DNA from: Ampullaceana balthica
Lineage: Eukaryota; Mollusca; Gastropoda; Lymnaeidae
Assembly (NCBI GenBank): GCA_944989445.1
Contig: CALYLW010000551.1
Location: 124,124 to 188,123 of the forward strand
Direction: 5' to 3'
DNA: 64,000 nt
In this document: positions 1 through 11,892 of the stretch, piece by piece
How the letters are laid out: the number at the start of each line of letters is the position of its first letter
Numbering within the stretch: position 1 is the stretch's first letter
Notes under the pieces: model-generated
The model's database searches: none
What the model was told of the DNA's origin: nothing
Seen by the model: only the letters and a program-made list of their open reading frames with translations
Position numbers and translations under genes: made by a program

Positions 1-202
1 AGCAAGATGGTACGCCAGCCTCAGGTTTACATGCTAAAGCCCATGTCACGCAATCCGACAGGGAGGAGACAGTTAAATAATTTGTCTTGGAACTAAGTTT
101 GTTGCCTGTCTTTATTATAGGAAATAAATAAGGCGACGAAGTAATTGAATCTTTTCTCTTTCTCTTGGTACGATAAGAAAACAACAACAAATTTTTTACT
201 AA

Positions 203-561
203 TAATCCCTTATATATGAGACATAACTAAAAGTGTTGATTATGTTCAATAGAACACGCACCACACGACAGACCCATGTGACATCAAGGGCTGGAATGAA
301 CCTCCAGAGATCCGTGCAGGTCAACTAAAACAAACGCTACACATGCTAGATAGAGATACATAGAGATAAACTAAAAATTCATTAATGTAATTACGGTACA
401 TTCGATCGATCTGACATTTTGATAAAATGTATTGTTAGGTGATACAAGTCTATGTGCAAAATTTCAGCTCGATAGGATCATGGGAAGTGGGTCATTTTTT
501 TACTTTTGTTTTTTCCGCGGGTGGGACCACGACAAGACGGTGAAATTGATATAAGGGAATT
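203..561 (+). repeat. TAAATCC-family repeat, subfamily A
   Basis: Begins TAATCCCTTATATATGAGAC and ends GATATAAGGGAAT, with the family core ATTACGGTACATTCGATCGA and AAATTTCAGCTCGA between. It is degenerate at both ends. It carries ACACGCACC, a motif repeated in subfamily B. Confidence 0.75.
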
Positions 562-1189
562 TTTTTATATAAAAAAGATGTATGTTTAACTATATGAGTG
601 GGTTAAAACTATTTGACAAATTTAAAAGTTAATGAATGACGTCATTATGGTTCCTTAGAAATGTGGGGGTATATTGAAGGTCATTTGAAACTGCCTGATT
701 GTAATATTTGACATATGTATCCGGCTTGAATGTCCTCATGGGTCGTCCCCAGGTATGAGCATTGACCACAGTCGCTTTTTCAATCCAGAAGATTATTGCG
801 TCCTTCGTTTCAACTTGGTTTTTTCCTAGTCTTGCATTTATATTGGAATTTCAAGTAGTGTGTTTGTTTAATTAAGGGAACTATATTCAATTACCAGTAT
901 TTTAATTATTATCATTAAATAGTTGCCAAGAAATTTTTGTGCAATAAACATAAACTAATGTATAAATTGGATTTTGGATTACTCTTACTTTTATAAAATA
1001 GTCATATAATAAAGTAGTAGCAGTAAAAGTTGTGGTATTATGTCCTATATTATTTTAATTTGGGCCATCAAGTTCTTGTGTGCCAAGTTTGGTCAAAATC
1101 CATTCATCCACCCAGTAGACGATGTTTAAAATAATTTTTAGTTAGCCCATTTTAGAAAAAAAAAGAATAAATGGGGGTGGGACGTGAGG

Positions 1190-1539
1190 GGGTGTCGGCA
1201 CGACGGTCGGCGTCAACACGACGGTCGGCGTCAACTCAAACTCACGTGGAAGTGGAAGAAAAAAACAATAACAAACAGTAAATTTGAATTACATACCTCA
1301 TATTAGGATAAACTAAAAATGCATTAATTTAATTACGGTACGATCGATCGATCTGAAATTTTGATACGATGCATTGTTAGGTGAGTCGGGTCCGTGTGCA
1401 AAATTTCAGCTCGATCGGATCACTGGAAGTGGGTCATTTTCGACTTTTCTTTTTCCGCCCGCCCAGCCCATGAGATGATGAGAGAGATGATGAGATGACG
1501 ACAGACAGAGACGGCCGCGAAGTTAATATAAGGGATTTA
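1190..1539 (+). repeat. TAAATCC-family repeat, subfamily A, 5'-truncated
   Basis: Contains the second half of the family: AAACAATAACAAACAGTAAA, the AATTACGGTACGATCGATCG core, AAATTTCAGCTCGATCGGAT and the end GTTAATATAAGGGATTTA. The left inverted end is missing. CACGACGGTCGGCGTCAA is duplicated near 1198-1235. Confidence 0.78.
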
Positions 1540-1575
1540 ATAAAATAAACCCGTAAAAACAAAGTTTTTTGACTA

Positions 1576-2102
1576 TAAATCCCTTATATATGAGACATAA
1601 CTAACAGTATTGATTATTTTCAAACATTTACAGACTGAATCTGTCTTAACTCAACTTTGCATCATAACCCTAGTGGGGGGGAGGGGTGGGTGGGGGGGGA
1701 GAGGGGAAAAGTCTGATCACCGATTCGCTTGACCGAGCTCAGAGTGACACGTAAAATGTAAACAAAAGCGCCCCGTCGCTTCGTTGGGTCGCCTCAATGC
1801 GTCAGCTCAAAATTTCACGTGGGAAAAAAACAATAACAAACCGTGAATTCTAATTACATACCTCATATAAGGATAAACTAAAAATGCATTAATTTAATTA
1901 CGGTACGTTTGATCGATCTGAAATTTTGATACGATGCATTGTTAGGTCAGACGGGTCAGTGTGCCAAATTTCAGCTCGATGGAATCACGGGAAGTGGGTC
2001 ATTTTCGACTTTTGTTTTCCGCCCGCCCATGAGATGATGAGATGATGAGAGAGATGATGAGATGACGACAGAGACTGCCGCGAAGTTAATATAAGGGATT
2101 TA
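1576..2102 (+). repeat. TAAATCC-family repeat, subfamily A, complete copy 1 of a tandem pair
   Basis: A complete copy of about 527 bp from TAAATCCCTTATATATGAG to TTAATATAAGGGATTTA, giving inverted ends of about 13 bases. In order: CATTTACAGACTGAATC; a poly-G tract; TGACACGTAAAATGTAAAC; CACGTGGG; ATTACGGTACGTTTGATC; AAATTTCAGCTCGATGG; a short-repeat-rich tract of GATGA; the right end. No coding frame. A linker of about 42 bp joins it to the next copy. Confidence 0.85.
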
Positions 2103-2144
2103 AAAAGAAATAAAACAAACCCTTAAAAACAAAGTTTTTGACTA

Positions 2145-2652
2145 TAAATCCCTTATATATGAGACATAACTAACAGTATTGATTATTTTCAAACATTTAC
2201 AGACTGAATCTGTCTTAACTCAAGTTTGCTTCATAACCCTAGGGGGGGAAGGGGTGGGTGGGAGGGGTGAGAGGGCAAAAGTCTGGTCACTGATTCGCTT
2301 GACCGAGCTCAGAGTGACACGTAAAATGTAAACAAAAGCGCCCCGTCGCTTCGTTGGGTCGCCTCAATGCGTCAGCTCAAAATTTCACGTGGGAAAAAAA
2401 CAATAACAAACCGTGAATTCTAATTACATACCTCATATAAGGATAAACTAAAAATGCATTAATTTAATTACGGTACGTTTGATCGATCTGAAATTTTGAG
2501 ACGATGCATTGTTAGGTCAGACGGGTCAGTGTGCCAAATTTCAGCTCGATCGGATCACGGAAAGTGGGTCATTTGTTACTTTTGTTTTTCCGCCCGCCCA
2601 AGACAGACAGAGAGAGAGACAGAGACTCCGGTGAAGTTAATATAAGGGATTT
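2145..2652 (+). repeat. TAAATCC-family repeat, subfamily A, complete copy 2 of a tandem pair
   Basis: Nearly identical to 1576-2102 over its whole length and in direct orientation. It differs mainly in the poly-G tract and in the variable tract near the right end, which here is GACAGACAGAGAGAG. Confidence 0.85.
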
Positions 2653-2815
2653 AAAAACGACACATTTAGACCCAATAGGTCCTCAAAAAGTAATAATCTT
2701 TAAAAAACTATGTTGCCATTGTCCTTTGGGTAAATGTACTCTCGGTTCTCATGGCAATCAGAAAAAATGGTTTAGAAAGTCATAAAAGACAAACAGACGT
2801 ACATCTTATACATAC

Positions 2816-2925
2816 AGATAGATCGATGGATGGATTGATGGGTGGAATTGTGGATGGATGGATTGATGGGTTGAAGGATAAATGGATGGATGGATGGGGA
2901 GATGGATAGATAGATATTACTATAT
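2816..2925 (+). repeat. GATG microsatellite region
   Basis: Irregular (GATG)n/(GATT)n runs from GATAGATCGATGGATGGATT to GGATAGATAGATATT. Confidence 0.85.
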
Positions 2926-2929
2926 GTTT

Positions 2930-4322
2930 ATGTAAAGCCCAGTGAGCCCATTTCTCAAATTATTATATTATATTAAATAAATATTCACATTTTTTTTATC
3001 AACCTACACCCAACTAGTCTGCTATAAACTCTGTAAGTCTGATTGCAGGCTCACCCATATTTTGTTTACTGCTATAAACTCTGAACAGTATAGAGTTTAA
3101 AACATGAAGAAAACTAAGGCAAACTCTAGCAAACATTAAAAATACTGCGCTGCTGTAGCAGTAAAATCCGCGCGTCTTGTTCAGCCCTGGAGTTTTAGTT
3201 CACTATCTCGTAGCCGTCTCGCATTCGGAGGCTCGTATTGCCTCGTGTTGCCTTCCGGACGTATATTTTGTGTGGTGACTGCAGGCGTAAGTTACGCTGG
3301 TGGTTCCGAGAAGCTTAAATTTGTAATTTTTTGTTGCTTTTTAAAGTTGTCTCGCAAGTGTCTGGATTATAAAATGGTGAAATTCTCAAGATGGAAAACA
3401 AGTTCTGGCCTTCATCTTTGTGAAACATTTTAATGGATTAGAATTTTCGGATATTGCATCGACGTCTTCTTCTGTGTAAGATTTTTAAAAAATTCATCTA
3501 TGTTTATTATTGTTTATACTCCTACTTATATATATTCTTCACCTTTTTATATCTTCGTTTCAACGTTGACCCATTCGAAAGTGCCGGTATTATCTAGTGC
3601 TTTGGTTTGTTTGTATGTGAGTGTGTGTGTGTGTGTGTGTGTTTGTGAAAGATAGAAATAAAGTCAGAGATTGAGAATAAGAGAGTCTGTATGTGGAAGA
3701 ATAGGGGAGTAGACTGACATTTCTATTTGGTCTATCTAAATCTAATAGAGACAGAGCCTATAACAACTTTATATTGAATACGTTGTGGCTGTAAGTGTAT
3801 AATTATCATAGAATGCTTTTACCGCACCCCCAACCCCCTCAGGGTCCATTCATAATTCTGCAATGGGCCAAACTCTGAATGGCAACTGTAACAGAGCCAC
3901 AATTAAACATTTTTGTCACCAACAGTTAAATACTTTCAATTTGAATTATGAATGTTGATATATTTTATATGTTACTTTTTAAAAAAATGAAATTGTACCG
4001 CAATGCTTCCATGGTTAAATGAAAGTAACAGAACATCCAGCTCGTATTGCATCATGGTAAGACTTACTGTTACACGGTCGCCCACACTCTCTCTTCATAC
4101 ATACACACTTTACACGCACGCAGTCTATTGAAGTGTTTCGTATATATATATGAGTATACATGAGTTATATTCATGAATTATTTTTAAATGAGCTCTCTTT
4201 TGTGTAGGTTTGGTGTAGAGATTATGTCTGTACTTTGTCACGGTGACGCTATCTAGAAGTTTAAAAGAATGGGCTTCAAGTTTCGCACGTAATCTCTAAC
4301 TCTAATGTTGGCAATAAGTCGA
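2930..4322. other. No recognised gene; simple repeats only
   Basis: AT-rich sequence with a duplicated CTGCTATAAACTCTG (about 3020 and 3070) and a slightly GC-richer patch near 3160-3300. Frames here are short and show no known motif. Confidence 0.5.
3618..3641 (+). repeat. (GT)n microsatellite
   Basis: About 12 uninterrupted GT units. Confidence 0.85.
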
Positions 4323-4670
4323 GAATATACATAACTCTGTATCGTCTATAAAATATACATAACTCAGTATCGTCTTTCATATATACATAACTCAGTATCG
4401 TCTATAAAATTATAAAATATACATAACTCGGTATCGTCTATACAATATACATAACTTGGTATGGTCTATCAAATATACATAACTGAGTATCGTCTATAAA
4501 ATATACATAACTTGGTATCGTCTATCAAATATACATAACTCAGTATCGTCTGTCAAATATACATAACTCGGTATCGTCTATAAAATATACATAACTCGGT
4601 ATCGTCTATCAAATATACATAAAACGGTATCGTCTATCAAATATACATAACTCGGTATCGTCTATAAAAT
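4323..4670 (+). repeat. 28-bp minisatellite, about 12 copies
   Basis: The unit contains ATATACATAACTCGGTATCG followed by TCTATAAA or TCTATCAA. One copy has a short extra AT stretch (about 4410) and one lacks part of the CTCGG block (about 4620). Confidence 0.9.
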
Positions 4671-5444
4671 TTGGTATAAATATGAGTTCAGAACCAGTGT
4701 TAAAAGCTCTCGCAATGTATTATAAATGATTGACGTATTTTCTGCTTCGTGTTTATTATATGCTTTCCTAGCCAGATCAGCTTAATACACATTTTGTATT
4801 TTGAAGTTCACGTTTTTAACTTAACCTCTGGTTTGAGTTTAATTTATTGCAAGTAAACCTCTAACCGTTTATAAAAAAATTCATTAATATGTAAAACAAG
4901 AACCAAAAAAAATAATAATTAAAAACTATTAAATTAGTAGCGCAGCCAATCTTAGTGCCGCCAGTGAAGTTATCTATTTTTCTGCATCGGCTTTCATAAA
5001 AAAACTACGCTGCCCCCCCACCCCCACCACACTTTTTTTTCGATTCCCTAACCACACTGCACAAGACAACAAATTATTATAAAATAAGTTTTCCATATCT
5101 ATATACGTAGATGTTGTCAACGATATAACGGCGTGTATGCATACGGTGATAGATAGCCTTGAAAGGAATCAACGGTTTTTACCTCCCGGGAACAAAGAAC
5201 GAACAAAGCGTCACGGGCTTCACGCCAAATGGTCAGGAGAGCGACAACATCGTTGTTTGTGGTTTGTTCTTAGAGAAGTGTTAACATTTGTCTGTAATAA
5301 ATGGGTTAACAGTTTTCAAAGCACCCATACCACATAAGTGCATGGGTATTTAAATATTTAGATTGTTTGCATGCATCAGTATTCAGTTATTTGGAGGGAA
5401 AATTCTTTCAATTACTCACTCCTGTTTAACGCATATATTTATTA

Positions 5445-5739
5445 AATATCAACATACATAATTTTCAATGTATGTCGCGTCTGTCTGTCCGTGATGCTAC
5501 TAATTTTAGAAAGCAGCGCATCAATTTACTGCACCAAAAATAACTCTTTGCGAACGTTCCCCATAAAATTGTGCAATATGAAAATAAATGAATAAAATAA
5601 AAATAAATACAATAAATGAAAGTTCTGTATTACATTATTTTGTATTCTGATGTGTATTATTTCAAAATAAGTAGATTTCAGCTGAAATGTATTTATTTTG
5701 AAGGCTACCGTCATTTTGGACGGGTAATACACTAGTATA

Positions 5740-5745
<6 letters not shown>
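5445..5745 (-). repeat. Dispersed repeat 'ACTAGTGTATTACCCGTC', minus orientation
   Basis: On the minus strand: ACTAGTGTATTACCCGTCC, CATTTCAGCTGAAATCTAC, ATACAAAATAATGTAATACA, GAACGTTCGCAAAGAGTTAT, TTTTGGTGCAGTAAATTGAT, then AATTATGTATGTTGATATT. The same series occurs at 43354-43665. No coding capacity and no clear terminal structure. Confidence 0.78.

Positions 5746-5810
<65 letters not shown>
5745..5810. repeat. (TA)n microsatellite
   Basis: About 32 TA units at the end of the dispersed repeat at 5445-5745. Confidence 0.9.
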
Positions 5811-5811
<1 letters not shown>

Positions 5812-6340
5812 GTTGTTCAGTAATGGCTGAGGAGCTCCCCCCTACTTCTTTCTGGATGTATTTTATCACCATAAGTCAGACCCGAGAGTAACCAGAAGAG
5901 GGGCGTGGCTACCAATGAGGCCCTCGTCCATCACCGTAAATCCCACGAGCGAGTGTGCACGTGTTTGTTGTGTGTAGAGTGTGTAGGAGTGTGTGAAGCG
6001 GAGAGATAAACGCTTCCCCTGTGTATAACAGTTTGAGTTTTTGAACTACATAAACTTGCCCACAAAAAAAAATAAAAAATATCCGGTAAGGTGTAAGAAT
6101 AGCCGAACAAGGGATTCGTTTATAACAAGAATTCCTTGGGTTCAAATCGGAGTTTGCGGGGCGGGGGTGGTTGCTGACGACCATTTATGCCAACGTTTCT
6201 CAACCAGTATGTCGAGGCCCTTTGGTAGTTTGAAACGACTCTTTTACGGGGCGGGGGGGGGGCTAATACCACCAGAAACATATTTCCCGTGGACTGTGGG
6301 AACGGAGACATCAATCCTCCATCAGTTCCCACGCAGGTTC

Positions 6341-6822
6341 CTCCATTCACACACGCGGGTCCCCCCACTCACACACGCGGGTCCCTCCACTCACACACGC
6401 GGGTCCCCCCACTCACACACGCGGGTCCCTCCACTCGCACACGCGGGTCCCTCCACTCACACACGCGGGTCCCTCCACACACACGCGCGGATCCCTCCAC
6501 TCATACACGCGGGTCCCTCCACTCACACACGCGGGTCCCTCCACTGACACACGCGGGTTCCTCCACTCACACACGCAGGTCCCTCCACTCACACACGCAG
6601 GTCCCTCCAATCACACACGCGGGTCCCTCCACTCACACACGCGGTTCCCTCCACTCACACACGCGGGTCCCTCCACTCACACACGTGGGTCCCTCCACTC
6701 ACACACGCGGGTCCCTCCACTCACACACGCGGGTCCCTCCACTCACACACGCGGGTCCCTACACTCACACACGCGCGTCCCTCCACTCGCACACGCGGGT
6801 CCCTCCACTCACACACGTAGTT
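6341..6822 (+). repeat. 22-bp GC-rich minisatellite, about 21 copies
   Basis: Unit GCGGGTCCCTCCACTCACAC plus AC. 22 is not a multiple of 3, so three units make a 22-residue period and several frames stay open through the array on both strands. The resulting Pro/Thr/His-rich frames are artefacts, not genes. One strand is strongly C-rich. Confidence 0.92.
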
Positions 6823-7551
6823 TCGTCTACATACGAGCTGAACCTATAGAAGGTGGCGGCTTGAGGATGACTGAGAACCGCTGATAAATGCCGATAAACT
6901 TTAAGTTTTATAAATACGTTTCGACCACTTCCTGCATCCCTCCCACCCGACTTCTCTTCCATCTCTCTCACTCTCCTTCCATCACTCCCTCCCAACTTCT
7001 ACCACTCCCCACCCTCTCTCTCTCTCACACACTCAGGTTTGTTTACTAAACCCATACCACGCCCGCTTTCTAGACGCATAGAACAAGGATTTGCATGTTG
7101 TTTTTTTGCTTGCGAATATATATTTTTAAAAAAAAAGCTTTTTTTTATCCGTCTATTTGAGTGGTGTATCAGATTAATATTGTGCTGTATTTCCGAATTA
7201 GAATTCAATGCTTCATGTGTTATTACTACTTTGCTCTGGGTTCTTCTATCCTCTAGTGTTTCTTAAGTTTCTAGGTCACAATTCATGGCGCCCCACCGCC
7301 CCGCCCCGTCTCTTCACGAATAAAGCCATGCAGCTTGGGGAGAATGTCACCACTGCATATTTTAAAAAAAAACAACAAAAACAACCCCAACAAAAACAAA
7401 AAGAAAACCCCACCGATATGTCAACTTTTCTAATCACAGGGGTGAATATGCGATTGTCATTGTTTGAATCGATTCCAAATTCAGACAAAAATTTAGGTGA
7501 CTGACGCTTGTTGGCTCACAATTTTTGTTACCCCCCGACTACATCGTAAGT

Positions 7552-7737
7552 CAGTGCTTCTCAAACCTTTTAGTATGGCGGACCGGCAGTAATTTTTTCT
7601 ATCTCACCAGGGACCGGTGCACTATTTTCCCTGCACTGACATTTTTTTCCTGTCCTTTTATGATAACTTCTGCGGACCGGCGGCGGATGCCCCACGGACA
7701 GGTACTGGTCAGCGGACCACCACTTTGAGAAGTACTT
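7552..7737. mobile_element. hAT-type MITE with TSD TCGTAAGT
   Basis: A 186-bp element with ends CAGTGCTTCTCAAAC and TTTGAGAAGTACTT, flanked by perfect 8-bp duplications TCGTAAGT (7544-7551 and 7738-7745). The inside contains GGACCGGCGG and GGTCAGCGGACCACCA. No coding capacity. Confidence 0.92.
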
Positions 7738-7780
7738 TCGTAAGTGATGATCGAATACTATTGCAGCTGGTCCCCTAAGC

Positions 7781-8082
7781 CAGTGCTTCTCAAACATTTT
7801 AATATGGCGGACCAGCAGGATTTTTTTTATTGCACCAGGGACCGGTGCAATATTTTCCCTGTACTGACATGGTACTGAAATGTAATTAAATTTTATGTTG
7901 TTATGTTTCATTTTATGTGCTTATTGTCGAAAAAAGACTTGTTCTATATGGTTAGTATTAATGGATGAGAATGGAGAATGATCATTTGATTTGTGTGTCC
8001 TTTCTTGATAACGTTTGCGGACCGGCGGTCGATGGCCCACGGACAGGCACTGGTCAGCGGACCACCACTTTGAGAAGAACTG
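7781..8082. mobile_element. hAT-type MITE with TSD CCCTAAGC
   Basis: A 302-bp relative of the element at 7552. Ends CAGTGCTTCTCAAACATTT and TTTGAGAAGAACTG, flanked by perfect 8-bp duplications CCCTAAGC (7773-7780 and 8083-8090). It is longer than its neighbour because of about 110 AT-rich bases in the middle. Confidence 0.92.
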
Positions 8083-8222
8083 CCCTAAGCTACACCGCCG
8101 TCCAGGTATTAGATGACAAACTTACACGCAGATTGCTCAAGCGTAGTGACACTAGAGTTACTACACTGATGGGACGTTAGATAGGCCTAACAAGGGTTCT
8201 CATTTAATACAAGTAAATTCGC

Positions 8223-8298
8223 CCACACACACTCGCGTGCGCGCTCACGCATGTACGCAGACACACAGACACACAATACACACACGCAGGCACACAAA
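8223..8298 (+). repeat. CA-rich low-complexity tract
   Basis: Alternating CACACA, CGCG and GCACAC segments typical of a decayed (CA)n run. Confidence 0.75.
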
Positions 8299-8474
8299 AT
8301 ATATAACGGAAGGCCAAGGGGTCTGGATGTTAATGTATAAATCAAACGCATTTCACAGTATGCTTTGTTCTTTTGTCAGCCAATTGGTAATAAATAAATA
8401 GAACATGTATATTCATATTTTAGGGAACCGGATTTTTCAGAGTTTTTTGAAATATAAATGTGAATAAATAGCAA

Positions 8475-8848
8475 GGTTAGTACTTCCTTTTCTATTGCTC
8501 TATTGACAGGTTAGTACTTCCTTTTCTATTGCTCTATTGACAGGTTAGTACTTCCTTTTCTTTTGCTCTATTGACAGGTTAGTACTTCCTTTTCTATTGC
8601 TCTATTGACAGGTTAGTACTTCCTTTTCTATTGCTCTATTGACAGGCTAGTACTTCCTTTTCTATTGCTCTATTGACAGGTTAGTACTTCCTTTTCTATT
8701 GCTCTATTGACAGGTTAGTACTTCCTTTTCTATTGCTCTATTGACGGGTTAGTACTTCCTTTTCTATTGCTCTATTGACAGGTTAGTACTTCCTTTTCTA
8801 TTGCTCTATTGACAGGTTAGTACTTATTTTTCTATTGCTCTATTGACA
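8475..8848 (+). repeat. 34-bp minisatellite, 11 copies
   Basis: Unit GGTTAGTACTTCCTTTTCTA followed by TTGCTCTATTGACA. Copies differ by at most a few bases, so the array is young or homogenised. Confidence 0.93.
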
Positions 8849-8877
8849 CATGGGAGACATTATACAATGTATAGCAA

Positions 8878-8960
8878 GGGGTTTCCAAACTTTTTGCATG
8901 AAGGGCCGTATTCCATGAAGTAAAAACATGTGAGGGTGGATTAAGATAATAAACAAAAAT
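8878..8960 (+). mobile_element. hAT-like left-end fragment
   Basis: CAAGGGGTTTCCAAACTTTT followed by GAAGGGCCGTATTCC resembles the left end of hAT MITEs. No partner end was found downstream. Confidence 0.5.
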
Positions 8961-9559
8961 GACATAGGGCCTACTTTAAGACCGACTTACAGGATTTTTA
9001 CTTACATACACACACACACACACCCATACAAACACACTTTTTAATAATTTGTAGGATTAAAATTTTGAGGGTGAGGTGAATGCGGGGTGGATGTGAGGTG
9101 AATGTGGGGTAACGGATGGGGTGCTGAAACTAAATTTAAACAATGTATGATATAAAAATGTGCTAAATATGTATTATTTTCATTTATCCTCAAATTCATA
9201 TTCTGATTTTTACTGTTCTTTTCATTATAAATGATGAAAAAAAGGAAATGTCAATGTGGTAAGATAATCTCTTTTTCTCGGGAACATTGAACTATATCAT
9301 GGCTTGCTTAATGCTGCAGTATGGAAAATGTGGTGACATGGGTTTCATGGCACCTCTGCCTATTTGTAAGGGATGAACGGTGTGTCAGTTGAAGAGTCGC
9401 AGGCCATTTCATCTCCCACCAAACAGTGTCATATTCTTCTCTGAGGACACGACTCTGATAGTGTTGACTCAGCCACGGGGGCAACAAGTGTGATGACAAA
9501 TTGCCGAATTTTTTTTTAAATGTGCATGTTTCCTTTGTGATCATTATACTTACTTAGAT

Positions 9560-9614
9560 ATGAATGAATGAATGAATGAGTGATGAATGAATGAATGAAT
9601 GAATGAATGAATAC
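9560..9614 (+). repeat. (GAAT)n microsatellite
   Basis: About 12 TGAA units with one interruption (GAGTGATGAATG). Confidence 0.88.
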
Positions 9615-10226
9615 GTTCTTCTAGCGCTAACTTTATCCATGCTGGACTGTCGTGCTTGTTCCGCTTAGATATCAGCGATTAAAACAATTTACAAAATTTA
9701 CACTCTCCTTACATTTCAATGAAAACAATTCGAGGCAACTAGCTGTGGTGAAACAAGTTCGGGAAAGTCGGGAGCCCTCAATTTGCGCCGCGCGTCGCTT
9801 TTCTTGATAGAGGGCCTCGATCTGCTCCCGGCGACACCAAAGCTTGTCACAAAACTGCTCGGCATTAGCCTACTCTGGTGGACATTAGCATACCAAGACC
9901 TAATGAAATCAATCAGTAAGTCTGTGCTGTGTAGGCAAAATCCAAACTGCGCTGAGTAGGGCCACAAGTCAATAGTTCAAATTGCGCCCGGAATGCACGG
10001 TTCAACAGTTACAAGGTAGTGTAACCCACTTGACGGGTTCACCCAACCGTGTCAGGCAGCTCGATAAAAAGTAATGACGTTGATTTCGGGATCCACTTGA
10101 ACCAGACGACAGACGACAGAAGCCTAGTGCAACGTAAGTCTAAGTTGATTGTTGTCGCCTGCCCCCCTCCCCTCACCCAAGCCGTAGATTTAATCTAGTT
10201 TCTGGGCTTTTAAGATATCTCTTAAG

Positions 10227-10228
<2 letters not shown>

Positions 10229-10266
<38 letters not shown>

Positions 10267-10321
10267 TTATATATATATATATAATATATTATATATATAA
10301 TATATATATATATATATAATA
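10229..10321. repeat. (TA)n microsatellite with ATAATATATT interruptions
   Basis: About 90 bp of TA units in three blocks separated by TAATATATTATA palindromes. Confidence 0.88.
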
Positions 10322-10477
10322 TAAAGATTTACTATATCGCCATTGGTCAGTTAATTCAGTTTTAAAATCCTCGTTTTCTACTGCTACACTTAGGAGAGAA
10401 CTTCACAAGCACTGCGACAAGAGTTGTGAAATTCGTATGTTTTCTTATATATGCGTTCGTTGAAAGAAGTGCTGGGC

Positions 10478-10630
10478 AAATCTTTCAGGGTGTGGGTCGC
10501 ATCAGCGGGCCATGAAGTGCCGCACCATCAGCGGGCCATGAAGTGCCGCACCATCAGCGGGCCATGAAGTGCCGCAACAAATACAAGTCAGTCTCAGCTC
10601 AAGAACAAGATGTCGACTTTGGCATGTATT
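10478..10630 (+). repeat. Fragment with 26-bp triplicate (GTGCCGCACCATCAGCGGGC)
   Basis: Three tandem copies of a 26-bp unit containing CATCAGCGGGCCATGAA lie at about 10500-10576, inside a fragment related to 21818-22040. The unit duplicated only in this copy. Confidence 0.65.
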
Positions 10631-10747
10631 TATTGATGGTTTCAAATTTGCTCCAGGTTCACGCAACCACACGACACACCCTAACGGGCTTCAGATTGCC
10701 AACCCCAGGTCTAAAGAACTTGACCCTTTGTTATAACCACGCAATAT

Positions 10748-11170
10748 TAAATCCCTTATATTTACTTCGAAATCTTGTCTGCCGTCATCTCTGTCTGTGG
10801 TTCGCGGGCGGGCGGAAAAAACAAAAGTAAAAAAATGACACACTTCCCATGATGCCATCGAGCTTAAATTTTGCACATAGACTCGTGTAATCCTAACAAT
10901 ACATTGTGTCAAAATTTCAGATAGATGGATCAAACGTACCGTAATTAAATTAATGCATTTTTAGTTTATCTCTATGTTACTCTATATAGCCGTCTGTTTT
11001 TGTTTACATTTTACGTGTCACTGGAGTTCACTCAAGCCATCCACGACCACATCCTCGTGTTTACAGCAAGGGAGTTCTGTCGCGTTCAGTCTGTAAATGT
11101 TTGTCGCGCGATGGATGTTATATATAACATAAACAATACTTTTAGTTATGTCTCATATATAAGGGATTTA
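10748..11170 (-). repeat. TAAATCC-family repeat, subfamily A, minus orientation
   Basis: Reads TTAAATCCCTTATATTTACT at 10748 and ATATATAAGGGATTTATAGT at its other end, with the family core TCTGAAATTTTGACACAATG on the minus strand. Confidence 0.82.
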
Positions 11171-11892
11171 TAGTCAAAAACTTTGTTTTTACGGGGTTGT
11201 TTAATTTCATTCATTAAATCCGACCAAACAATTGTGCTTTCGGGTGTTCTTAGGTCGCAAGTGGACGCTTGGTTTAAAATCGTAAAAGTAGCCCCTCCCC
11301 TGACCCCAATCTATCGTAAGATGAGAACCCCTAAATTTGAAATCTATTTGCTTGAGTAGATGGACCTGTCTCCGATCACGTGTTTGCCAAACGTGGCATG
11401 TTTGGGGGGAGGGGGGAGAGGAGGTCATGTTTAGTCTCCGTGAATCAACATGTCCCAGGGACGAGGTAATTTAAAGTCTCCACGCATTCTTACACGAGGC
11501 CCTGTGTTTTCACGACGCCCTTGAGTAAAGTTACATTGGTGGCGGTTCTGTCGCTTGAATGATGGCCTCCCTTTGGGGTCATGGGTTCATCGAGGACATT
11601 CCCGGGACACGGGTGTCACGTTAAATGAAACAAGTCCAACTGTTCGGTGAAACGGTTAAACGTGAAAGTCTAGAATCTAGAACGAAGAAATAGATTTGGG
11701 TTTACGGGATAATCTCATTGCTGGACATAATAGATTGACGTACTTAATTAAAAGTTGTGTAGCTGGACGTACGGGATAGCCTTATAGGTGGACTTGTGGG
11801 TTTCGTGGGACAGACTGGACAAATATTTTATTGGGACCCTAATATTGATTTAAGTTTGTATGTCCCCCAGCAACAGGAACAATCCCCTACAC

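Noticed and set aside
6289..6849. Long Pro/Thr/His-rich open frames on both strands
   Set aside because: They follow a 22-bp minisatellite that stays open in several frames. No splice sites or known motif.
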